A program made the translations under genes and the position numbers. DNA of 10,559 nt from Verrucomicrobiota bacterium (GTDB lineage Bacteria; Verrucomicrobiota; Verrucomicrobiia; Opitutales; Opitutaceae), in contig JAEYYL010000133.1 of NCBI GenBank assembly GCA_023430825.1, forward strand, positions 1-10,559, written 5' to 3'. Positions within the stretch are counted from its first letter, which is position 1. Each line of letters starts with the position of its first letter. Positions 4,712 through 10,559 of the stretch are shown here, in pieces. The notes under the pieces are model-generated. The model ran no database searches. It saw nothing but the letters and a program-made list of their open reading frames with translations, and was not told the DNA's origin.

Positions 4712-6028
4712 TTGGGTCCCTCCGAAAAAAATAACGCCCCTCTGGCCGCACTCAGCGCGCACCTCTCCGCACGGCGCGACGCGATTCTCGCGGCAGCCCG
4801 CAACGCCGCGCGTCACGATCCCCGCCAGACCACCGTCGATTCGCTGACGCGTGCGCAGTTCGAAGATCACTTGCCCCAAGTGCTCGCCGCCTTCGAGGGC
4901 CGGCTCCGCGTCTCCGCCCAGGCCGGCCGGCAAGCCAGGTCCGAGGACGGTGAAGTCAACTCCGAGGAGATCGAACACGGCCTCCACCGCTGGCAACAGG
5001 GCTATCGCTTGCGCGAACTGCTCGACGAATGGGGCCATCTCCATCGCTGTCTCTTCGACGAACTCCAGGCCTTCGCCGCCGCGCATCCCGAATTCGATCG
5101 GCAGGCGCAGGCCGCCGCCACCCGCCAGCTCATCGGTCTCGTCCATGAGGCAATCAGCGAAAGCGCCGGCCAGTATGCGCGCCTCCAGCAGGACGAAGCC
5201 GCCGGCCACCTCCGCGACCTGCAAAACGCGCTGCAATCCTTCAAGGACGTCGAAACCCGCCGCAACGAACTCATCCGCCAGGCCGTGCACGATCTCCGCG
5301 GCAACGTCCAAACCGTCAGCAGCGCCGCCGAAGTTTTGCGCGACGGCGACATCCCCGCACTCGAACGCGCGCTGTTCATCAACCTTCTCCAGCAAGGCGC
5401 GGATTCGCTCAGCCACATGGTCGGCGAACTCATGGACCTCGCACGCCTCGAGGCCGGCCAGGAACGGCGCGAGGCTGCTACGCTCGACGCCGCAGCGTTG
5501 ATCGCCGAATTCTGCGAAACCGCGCGGCCCATCGCCGACGAGCGCCGCCTCTATTTGCGCACCAGCGGGCCGGCCACGCTACCCGTCCTCGGCGACGCCA
5601 CCAAGATCCGGCGCATTCTCCAGAATCTCGTCTTGAACGCCCTCAAATACACCGACAGCGGCGGCGTCACCGTGTCCTGGGGCGAGGAAGATCCACGCCG
5701 TTGGTGGATCGCCGTCAAGGACACCGGCCCCGGCCTGCTGGGTGGACCCGGCGCACCGATGGTGAGCAACCTGGAAAAGGCCACCGCCAGCGCACGCGAA
5801 TCCGACGAGTCCGGAAACGACGCCCGCCCCCGCTCTTCGCACGTCCTCCCGCTGCCCGAGGGCGCCGCCGCCCCGCTCCGCCTTCCTTCCCGACAGCAAC
5901 CCGGCGAGGGCATCGGCCTCTCGATCGTCAAACGTCTCTGCGAACTGCTCGACGCCAGCGTCGAACTGGCCAGCTCCCTCACCGCCGGCACGACCTTCCG
6001 CATCGTGCTTCCCCGGCGCTACGATTGA
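4712..6028 (+). CDS. Soluble sensor histidine kinase with RsbRD_N-like sensor domain
   Basis: 438 aa from a TTG at 4712; an in-frame TGA at 4676 limits extension, and the first ATG codon comes only near residue 236, so an alternative start is certain although its exact position is not. Residues about 12-155 are an all-helical domain (AHLSARRDAIL, RAQFEDHLPQVLAAFEGRL, WQQGYRLRELLDEW) resembling the RsbRD_N family known from stressosome RsbR-type proteins. A HisKA dimerisation helix follows with phosphoacceptor His193 in AVHDLRGN. The HATPase domain has the N box with Asn309 in LQNLVLNALKYT, G1 DTGPG (337-341) and G2 GEGIGLSI (398-405). There is no transmembrane segment, so it should sense a cytosolic cue, autophosphorylate on His193 and pass phosphate to an unlinked response regulator. 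Between G1 and G2 the ATP lid is long (about 55 residues) and low in complexity. No receiver domain or regulator gene is adjacent. Confidence 0.88.
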   Translation: MGPSEKNNAPLAALSAHLSARRDAILAAARNAARHDPRQTTVDSLTRAQFEDHLPQVLAAFEGRLRVSAQAGRQARSEDGEVNSEEIEHGLHRWQQGYRLRELLDEWGHLHRCLFDELQAFAAAHPEFDRQAQAAATRQLIGLVHEAISESAGQYARLQQDEAAGHLRDLQNALQSFKDVETRRNELIRQAVHDLRGNVQTVSSAAEVLRDGDIPALERALFINLLQQGADSLSHMVGELMDLARLEAGQERREAATLDAAALIAEFCETARPIADERRLYLRTSGPATLPVLGDATKIRRILQNLVLNALKYTDSGGVTVSWGEEDPRRWWIAVKDTGPGLLGGPGAPMVSNLEKATASARESDESGNDARPRSSHVLPLPEGAAAPLRLPSRQQPGEGIGLSIVKRLCELLDASVELASSLTAGTTFRIVLPRRYD

Positions 6029-6058
6029 CCCGCCAGGCCGCGCCAACGCGTTCAAAAT

Positions 6059-6080
6059 TTCCGCGGGGAGATTCGCGGAA
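6059..6080. repeat. Perfect hairpin between kinase and small ORF
   Basis: TTCCGCG (6059-6065) and CGCGGAA (6074-6080) form a perfect 7-bp inverted repeat with an 8-nt loop, in the 83-bp gap between the kinase stop and the 64-aa ORF. No T-tract follows on the plus strand. It could process or attenuate a joint transcript, or be another small palindrome. Confidence 0.35.
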
Positions 6081-6111
6081 CTCGCCGTCGTCCCAACGCG
6101 TCGCAACGCGC

Positions 6112-6306
6112 ATGGACACCCGCCCTTCGTTGCCCGCCTGCGAGCTGGATCAGGATCTTCAGATCGTCCGCGCCACGCTCGCGACGATCTCCGATGACGT
6201 GCACCGACTCTCGCCCCAGGCCGGCCAGGCCGTGCATGACGCGCTCGAGAAAATCGACGAGGCCCACGCCGAATTCGTCCGCTCCGCCCGCTTCGACGAC
6301 AGGTGA
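6112..6306 (+). CDS. Small hypothetical protein, predicted helical
   Basis: 64 aa, ATG 6112-6114 to TGA. The product (starting MDTRPSLPACELDQDLQIVR) reads as two amphipathic helices, about 12-30 and 36-58, without signal peptide or membrane segment, and is acidic in its second half (ALEKIDEAHAEF). It follows the histidine kinase by 83 bp on the same strand and is followed by a candidate terminator, which supports a genuine last gene of a kinase operon. I do not recognise a family. The rapA CDS starts only beyond it, so this stretch is otherwise unoccupied. The opposite strand also has open frames here, so coding status is moderately certain. Confidence 0.5.
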   Translation: MDTRPSLPACELDQDLQIVRATLATISDDVHRLSPQAGQAVHDALEKIDEAHAEFVRSARFDDR

Positions 6307-6312
6307 TTCGAC

Positions 6313-6356
6313 GGGAGGGTCTCGACGATCCTCTCGCCCACCCACCCGGCTTTTTT
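6313..6356 (+). terminator. Candidate intrinsic terminator after the 64-aa ORF
   Basis: GGGAGGG (6313-6319) can pair with CCCACCC at 6341-6347 (or 6337-6343) with a single A-A mismatch, followed by GGC and six T residues at 6351-6356. The loop is long and alternative pairings exist, so the stem is not strong. The position between convergent transcripts, just past a stop codon, is right for a terminator of the kinase/64-aa ORF transcript. The T-tract ends at the rapA stop codon. Confidence 0.35.
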
Positions 6357-9211
6357 CACCCGGGCAACGGCCCCTCGACGATCAACCGGATCGAATCCAG
6401 CCGCAGCCGCGCCTGCGCGATCGCCTCCCGTGTGCGCTCGAGCCGCTCGCGCGCGAGCGCGATTTCCTCGGGCCGCACGTGATCGTTCACCCGCCGCAAA
6501 TCCTCCAGCCGCCGCACCTCCGCGCCCAGCGCCGCCACCGCTTTCGCTTGCGACGCCGTCGTTCGCGCCGACGCCTGCGCCCCCGCGAACTCCTCCGCCG
6601 CCTCGGTCAACGTCTTTAACAGCGCCGCATTGAATCCCGGCTGTTCGAGAAACCGGTGGAGGTCGCCGTCGCTCGCATCGTCCGCGATCCCGTGCGCGTC
6701 GCGTTCGTCCGTGAGCTCCCGCCCGCGCACGTCCACCAGCACCCGCACCGGCGACGGCGCGAGAAACTGGTCCACGTGCCAGCGCGTGTCCGCCACCGCC
6801 TCCAGCACGAAGATCGCCTCGAGCAGCAGATTCGGCTCGTCCGACCGGATTCTCGAAAACGCGCACGTGCCCGCTTTCGAATCGAGCAGCAGATCGATCG
6901 CATCCTGCACCAACGGATGATCCGGCGATACGAACCGAATGTCCTCGCGCACGATCGCCCGCGCCCGATCGAAGGTCGCCAGCATCCCGTCTGCCGGGAT
7001 CGAGGGAAACGCCTCCACGTAAGCATGGCTCGGGTCGAGAAACACGTCGCCTTCCTCGTGCTCCTTCAGCCGCACCCCGAAGTGATCCAGCAGCGCCAGC
7101 AGGAAATTCCGCAGATACGGGTCCGCATCCACTTCCCGGATACGCGCGATGAGCCGCTCCGCCGCCGCCGGGTCGAACGAGTTCAGCTCCAGCAGCCGGT
7201 CGCGGCCCTGCTCCATCTTCGCCGTCAGCTCCGCGCGAAACGCCACCGTCTCCGCCACGAGCGCCTCCAGCGCCGCCTGCCCGACCTTCGCATCGCCCCC
7301 GCCGTAACGTTGCGCCAGTTCCAGCAGCCGCGCCTTGAATTTCTCCTGATAATCGTTGCCGCCGTGCAGCGAGGTTTCGAACGCGTCCAGTCCGCGGTGA
7401 TACCACTCGACCACACACTCCTCCGCGCTGCCCGCCACATACGGCACGTGAATCCGGATCGTCTGCGTCTGCCCGATCCGGTCCAGCCGCCCGATGCGCT
7501 GCTCCAGCAAGCCCGGATTCAACGGCAGATCGAAGAGCACCAGATGATGCGCGAACTGAAAATTCCGCCCTTCGCTGCCGATCTCCGAACAGATCAGCAG
7601 CTGCGCACCGTCCTTCTCGGCGAACCACGCTGCGTTCCGGTCGCGCTGCACCAGCGGCAGCCCTTCGTGAAACAGCCCGACCTTCACCGCGATCTTCTCC
7701 TTCAACGCCGTCTCGATCGCCATGACCTTCCGCTGCGATTTGCAGATCAGCAAAACCTTCGCCGGCCGGTGCCGCTGCAGAAACGCCACCAGCCAGTCGA
7801 TCCGCGGATCGTCGCGAAACGCATAACGAATCTCCCCGTCCGCTCCCGTCTCCTCCGCGCGCAGCTCTCGCGCGATCCGGTGGTGCAGCGTCACGTTGTT
7901 GTCCACCAGCGGCGCCGCGCAAAACTTCCGCTTCGGAAACCCGCTCATCGCCGCCCGCGTATTGCGGAACACCACGCGCCCCGTCCCGTGCTGATCGAGC
8001 AGCGTCTTCAACAGCGCCTCGCGCGCGCCCGGCTTCCCGTCCGCCAGCGCCGCAAGATGCTGCGCCAGCCCCGCCGGGTCCCGGTCGAAAATCCGCGCCA
8101 GCGTCGCGCGATCCTTCGGCCGCAGCGGCTTGCCCTCGACGATCTTCTCCGCGATCTCCGCCACCGCGCCGAAACCTTCCGCCTCGCGCACAAATTCCCC
8201 GAAATCGTCGTAGCGATTCGGATCCAGCAGTCGCAACCGCGCGAAATGCCCCTCCAGCCCGAGCTGCGTCGGCGTCGCCGTCAGCAGCAACAGTCCCGGG
8301 CTCCGCCGCGCGAGCTCCTCGACCAGCATGTATTCAGGACTTGGCGACGCCGGCGTCCACGCCAGGTGATGCGCCTCGTCGACCACGACCATGTCCCACC
8401 CCGCCGCCACCGCCTGCCCGCGCCGTTGCTCGTCGCCCGCAAGAAAGCCCACGCTGCACAACGCGAGCTGACTCGCCTCGAACGGATTCTCGCCCGGATC
8501 GCTCTCCTCGAGCGCCGCGCAGCGCGCCTCGTCGTAAATGCTGAACCATAGGTTGAACCGCCGCAGCAGTTCCACGAACCACTGATGTGTCAGCGACTCC
8601 GGCACGAGCACCAGCACGCGACGCGCCTGCCCCACCGCGAGCAGCCGTTGCACGATCAAACACGCCTCGATCGTCTTGCCCAGCCCGACCTCGTCGGCCA
8701 GCAGCACGCGAGGAATCTGCCGCGCCGCCACTTCCTGCAAAATATAGAATTGATGCGGAATCAGCTCGAGCCGGCCGCCGAGAAACCCGCGCACGTCCGA
8801 CTGCCGGAACCGCGCCCGCGCCTGCAGCGCCCGATACCGCAAATCGAACACCTCGCCCGCATCCGCCTGCCCGGCCAGCAGCCGCTCCGCCGGCGAACTC
8901 ACACCCGTCACGTCCGAAATCGCGTCCTCCTGCACCCGCCGGCCGCCCCCGACATACGTCAGCAGTCCGCCGTTTTCCTCGACACTTTCCACCGTGAACG
9001 ACGCTCCCTCGCGCGTCGCCACCGTGTCGCCCGCGCGGAACTGCACGCGTTTCAACACCGGCGTCCCCAGCGCATACAACCGCCGCTCGTTCGTCGCCGG
9101 AAACTCGATCGCAATCCGCTTCGCCGCGGGATCGACCAGCGCGACGATCCCGAGCCCCAGCTCGGGCTCCCGCTCGCTCATACACCGCTGACCAACGACA
9201 CCAAAAGACAT
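6356..9211 (-). CDS. rapA: RNA polymerase-associated ATPase RapA (HepA), Swi2/Snf2 family
   Basis: 951 aa, close to the 968 aa of E. coli RapA and collinear with it from end to end. RapA binds core RNA polymerase and uses ATP to recycle stalled or post-termination complexes. The N-terminal tandem Tudor-like region begins GQRCMSEREPELGLGIV, parallel to E. coli GQRWISDTESELGLGTV, which fixes the start at ATG 9209-9211 rather than the Met codon ten residues later. Helicase motifs: I ADEVGLGKT (172-180), II VVDEAHHL (276-283, DEAH 278-281), III LLTATP (309-314), FHEG (514-517), V CSEIGSEGRNFQF (541-553), VI QRIGRLDRIGQ (571-581). The RapA C-terminal domain follows to the end (for example LEQGRDRLLEL-type motif, LAREDxxF-like VREDIRF, and a final LRLDSIRLIVEG). 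Transcribed alone, divergent from the SET gene, convergent with the kinase block. The family is best known from Gammaproteobacteria. Confidence 0.95.
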   Translation of the reverse strand: MSFGVVGQRCMSEREPELGLGIVALVDPAAKRIAIEFPATNERRLYALGTPVLKRVQFRAGDTVATREGASFTVESVEENGGLLTYVGGGRRVQEDAISDVTGVSSPAERLLAGQADAGEVFDLRYRALQARARFRQSDVRGFLGGRLELIPHQFYILQEVAARQIPRVLLADEVGLGKTIEACLIVQRLLAVGQARRVLVLVPESLTHQWFVELLRRFNLWFSIYDEARCAALEESDPGENPFEASQLALCSVGFLAGDEQRRGQAVAAGWDMVVVDEAHHLAWTPASPSPEYMLVEELARRSPGLLLLTATPTQLGLEGHFARLRLLDPNRYDDFGEFVREAEGFGAVAEIAEKIVEGKPLRPKDRATLARIFDRDPAGLAQHLAALADGKPGAREALLKTLLDQHGTGRVVFRNTRAAMSGFPKRKFCAAPLVDNNVTLHHRIARELRAEETGADGEIRYAFRDDPRIDWLVAFLQRHRPAKVLLICKSQRKVMAIETALKEKIAVKVGLFHEGLPLVQRDRNAAWFAEKDGAQLLICSEIGSEGRNFQFAHHLVLFDLPLNPGLLEQRIGRLDRIGQTQTIRIHVPYVAGSAEECVVEWYHRGLDAFETSLHGGNDYQEKFKARLLELAQRYGGGDAKVGQAALEALVAETVAFRAELTAKMEQGRDRLLELNSFDPAAAERLIARIREVDADPYLRNFLLALLDHFGVRLKEHEEGDVFLDPSHAYVEAFPSIPADGMLATFDRARAIVREDIRFVSPDHPLVQDAIDLLLDSKAGTCAFSRIRSDEPNLLLEAIFVLEAVADTRWHVDQFLAPSPVRVLVDVRGRELTDERDAHGIADDASDGDLHRFLEQPGFNAALLKTLTEAAEEFAGAQASARTTASQAKAVAALGAEVRRLEDLRRVNDHVRPEEIALARERLERTREAIAQARLRLDSIRLIVEGPLPG

Positions 9212-9300
9212 GCCGACATGAGGCCCGACGTTCGCGCCGTTTCAAGCGCCGCCTTCGGCTGCGCGCCATGATCCCTAAAACCCTCCCGCGCGAATCCGAC

Positions 9301-9355
9301 GCAGAACGGGCGTCCCGTTTCAGCGTCCATGGGACGGACGTGACGTCCGTTCTCC
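9301..9355. repeat. Hairpin repeat between rapA and the SET gene (copy 2)
   Basis: Arms 9301-9314 (GCAGAACGGGCGTC) and 9342-9355 (GACGTCCGTTCTCC) are inverted with 12 of 14 positions matching; GTCC/GGAC forms a further small palindrome in the centre (9325-9335). Positions 9334-9355 match the right arm of the KS-galE repeat at 21 of 22 bases. It sits in the 240-bp divergent gap between rapA and the SET gene, which otherwise shows no recognisable promoter, RNA or gene. Confidence 0.65.
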
Positions 9356-9451
9356 GCCCGCGATCGCCCCATCATCACCACCCCGCCCTTCCACCGCAGC
9401 CCTCCTCTCGTCGTAATTGCCAAATTCCCCAACTCCGCTACCGAATCCCGC

Positions 9452-10012
9452 GTGCCTCGTTCGTCTTCACGCCCGTCCGCCTCGTCCTCCACGCCGCCGC
9501 GCGTCTCCAGTTCCTGGATTCGCATGAGCAACTCCGCCATCCACGGCCGCGGCGTTTACGCGCGCAGCGCGATCCCTGACGGCACTCGCATCGTCGAATA
9601 CGTCGGCGAAAAAATCACCAAGGCCGAGGCGCTCCGCCGCGAGGAGCAGCGGCTCCAACGCCTGCGCAACGGCGGCGACGGCAGCGTGTATGTTTTCATT
9701 CTCAACAAGCGCCACGACCTCGACGGCCGCCAGTCGCGCAACATTGCGCGGCTCATCAACCACTCGTGCGAACCCAACTGCCGCGCCGAGACGATCCGCG
9801 GACACATCTGGATCATCGCGCGCCGCGACATCCGCGAAGGCGAGGAACTTACGTTCGACTACGGTTTCCCATTCAACGAATGGCGGCAGCACCCGTGTCG
9901 TTGCGGCGCGCCGGGCTGCGTCGGTTTCATCGTCAACGCCGGCCAGCGCTGGCGCGTCCGCCGCATCCTTCGCCAGGAAAAACGCGCCGCGCTCTCCGTC
10001 GCCGCCGGTTGA
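9452..10012 (+). CDS. SET-domain protein lysine methyltransferase
   Basis: 186 aa from GTG 9452, or 162 aa from ATG 9524 (MSNSAIHGRG). I prefer the GTG because residues just before the ATG (SSSWIR) appear to belong to the conserved lead-in of the SET fold; the first 20 residues are a Ser/Pro/Arg-rich tail. All SET signatures are visible: HGRGVYA (31-37), IVEYVGEKIT (47-56), VYVFIL (79-84), the AdoMet/pseudoknot motif NHSCEPNC (103-110), ELTFDYGF (132-139) and a post-SET CxCx4C zinc cluster CRCGAPGC (149-156). Such enzymes transfer methyl from S-adenosylmethionine to protein lysines. Bacterial examples act on bacterial nucleoid or other proteins, or on host histones in pathogens. No pre-SET domain, signal peptide or membrane helix. 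Divergent from rapA across a repeat-bearing gap. Substrate unknown. Confidence 0.88.
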   Translation: MPRSSSRPSASSSTPPRVSSSWIRMSNSAIHGRGVYARSAIPDGTRIVEYVGEKITKAEALRREEQRLQRLRNGGDGSVYVFILNKRHDLDGRQSRNIARLINHSCEPNCRAETIRGHIWIIARRDIREGEELTFDYGFPFNEWRQHPCRCGAPGCVGFIVNAGQRWRVRRILRQEKRAALSVAAG

Positions 10013-10026
10013 GCCGGCCGTCGCGG

Positions 10027-10455
10027 TCAGCCGCGCACCACGCGGCCCGGCGGTTGCTCCTGCAACGTCTCCCGCAACACGGCGAGACACCGCTCCGGCT
10101 CCTTCACCCGCAGCCGCAGGGTTCGCCGCCGCAGCCGCAGCGTGATCACGCCGTTCGCGTAGCGCGGCTCCTCCACCAGCGCCTCCAGCCTCACCGGTCG
10201 ATCGCGCACCACGCTGTGCGCAATCAATCGCCCGGGCTCCACGGTGTAAGCCGCTACGCTGCAGAGCATCCACGCGAGCGCCGCCACCGGTAGCGCATTC
10301 GCCAATCCGACAATCGTCACCAGCCATGCGAGACGCATCGGCTCGTCGCCCGCCTGCGCCGCGATCAGCTGCACCACCGCCCAAAATCCCACCGGCGGCA
10401 GCGCTACCGCCAGCCAGAACGAGGAGGACCGGAGCGATGCCTCGAAGGTGCGCAT
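10027..10455 (-). CDS. Small membrane protein, two TM helices with possible bacterial PH-like tail
   Basis: 142 aa from ATG 10453-10455 (MRTFEASLRS). Two hydrophobic helices are evident, about 12-33 (FWLAVALPPVGFWAVVQLIAA) and 42-66 (LAWLVTIVGLANALPVAALAWM), followed by a cytosolic-type beta-rich region YTVEPGRLIAHSVVRDRPVRL... ending in an amphipathic helix PERCLAVLRETL. That order resembles small bacterial PH-domain (YdbS/bPH-like) membrane proteins, a tentative match. A duplicated 12-bp CCGCAGCCGCAG-type sequence encodes the tandem LRLRRRTLRLR strands. An in-frame ATG at 10549-10551 would add 32 Gly/His-rich residues (MFAAAGGGRK...) unlike a membrane-protein start, so I use the internal ATG. 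It converges with the SET gene, leaving 14 bp between stops. Confidence 0.65.
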   Translation of the reverse strand: MRTFEASLRSSSFWLAVALPPVGFWAVVQLIAAQAGDEPMRLAWLVTIVGLANALPVAALAWMLCSVAAYTVEPGRLIAHSVVRDRPVRLEALVEEPRYANGVITLRLRRRTLRLRVKEPERCLAVLRETLQEQPPGRVVRG

Positions 10456-10559
10456 GCCCCGACAGTGCTGCGCTTGACCCCACGGTTCCCCCGCCCCGCC
10501 CACCGTTGCCCCATGGGGAAATTTCCGCCCTCCTCCCGCCGCTGCGAACATTAAGATGT

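Noticed and set aside
3472..4803. 443-codon open frame on the minus strand opposite galE
   Set aside because: It is antisense to an intact GalE, runs through the repeat block and into the kinase gene, and has no recognisable fold.
5690..5710. Perfect 7-bp inverted repeat GATCCAC/GTGGATC in the kinase gene
   Set aside because: It is within conserved coding sequence (DPRRWWIAV) and of a length expected by chance in 10 kb.
6656..8551. 631-codon open frame on the plus strand opposite rapA
   Set aside because: It is rich in Arg, Gln, His and Pro, with no domain pattern, and lies fully antisense to a RapA gene whose motifs are all intact. It is a by-product of high GC codon bias.
9178..9540. 120-codon minus-strand frame between rapA and the SET gene
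   Set aside because: It spans the hairpin repeat and overlaps the N-termini of two solid genes in other frames; composition is not protein-like.
10003..10017. GCCGG-TTGAG-CCGGC hairpin over the SET stop codon as bidirectional terminator
   Set aside because: The 5-bp stem is short and there is no T-tract on either side.
1..10559. tRNA, rRNA, CRISPR, integrase or insertion sequence transposase
   Set aside because: I looked for cloverleaf-like GGTTCRANNCC patterns, regularly spaced repeats and transposase motifs on both strands and saw none.

Overview
This is a GC-rich, gene-dense bacterial chromosomal segment with nine protein-coding genes that I can support. No rRNA, tRNA, CRISPR array, transposase or phage gene is visible. 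The gene content is a KS/ACP pair with a CrtI-like oxidoreductase, GalE, an RsbRD_N-type histidine kinase, RapA and a SET-domain protein. Together with many small palindromic repeats and start codons that lack Shine-Dalgarno sequences, this suggests Verrucomicrobiota, perhaps the Opitutaceae. That placement is an inference from overall character, not from a marker gene.

Left block (1-3190, all minus strand): a FabF-like beta-ketoacyl-ACP synthase (3190 to 1946) is followed after 19 bp by an acyl carrier protein (1926 to 1663). A clear intrinsic terminator (1611-1638) ends that two-gene operon. Next, behind a long imperfect hairpin, comes an FAD-dependent phytoene-desaturase-like oxidoreductase (1546 to 38). 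The three genes look like a small fatty-acyl or polyene-type module whose product cannot be told from this window. The oxidoreductase carries an in-frame segment made of palindromic repeat-like DNA, and its stop codon abuts another palindromic element at the window edge.

Middle block (3191-6306, plus strand): galE diverges from the KS gene. Their shared 290-bp intergenic region holds a 61-bp hairpin repeat and two exact 15-bp direct repeats with a palindromic core. Downstream of galE, a 238-bp region full of small inverted repeats leads to a soluble sensor histidine kinase (4712-6028) with a probable TTG start, then a possible 64-aa helical protein (6112-6306) and a candidate terminator.

Right block: a full-length RapA-type Swi2/Snf2 ATPase (9211 to 6356, minus) converges on the kinase block and diverges from a SET-domain protein with a post-SET cysteine cluster (9452-10012, plus). 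A second copy of the hairpin repeat lies between rapA and the SET gene. The last gene (10455 to 10027, minus) is a small two-helix membrane protein with a possible bacterial PH-like tail, convergent with the SET gene.

The main points for a second look are palindromic repeats invading coding and intergenic DNA, the paired 15-bp palindromic sites between KS and galE, the hairpin abutting the kinase start, the RapA/SET pairing, and the absence of Shine-Dalgarno sequences at all nine starts.
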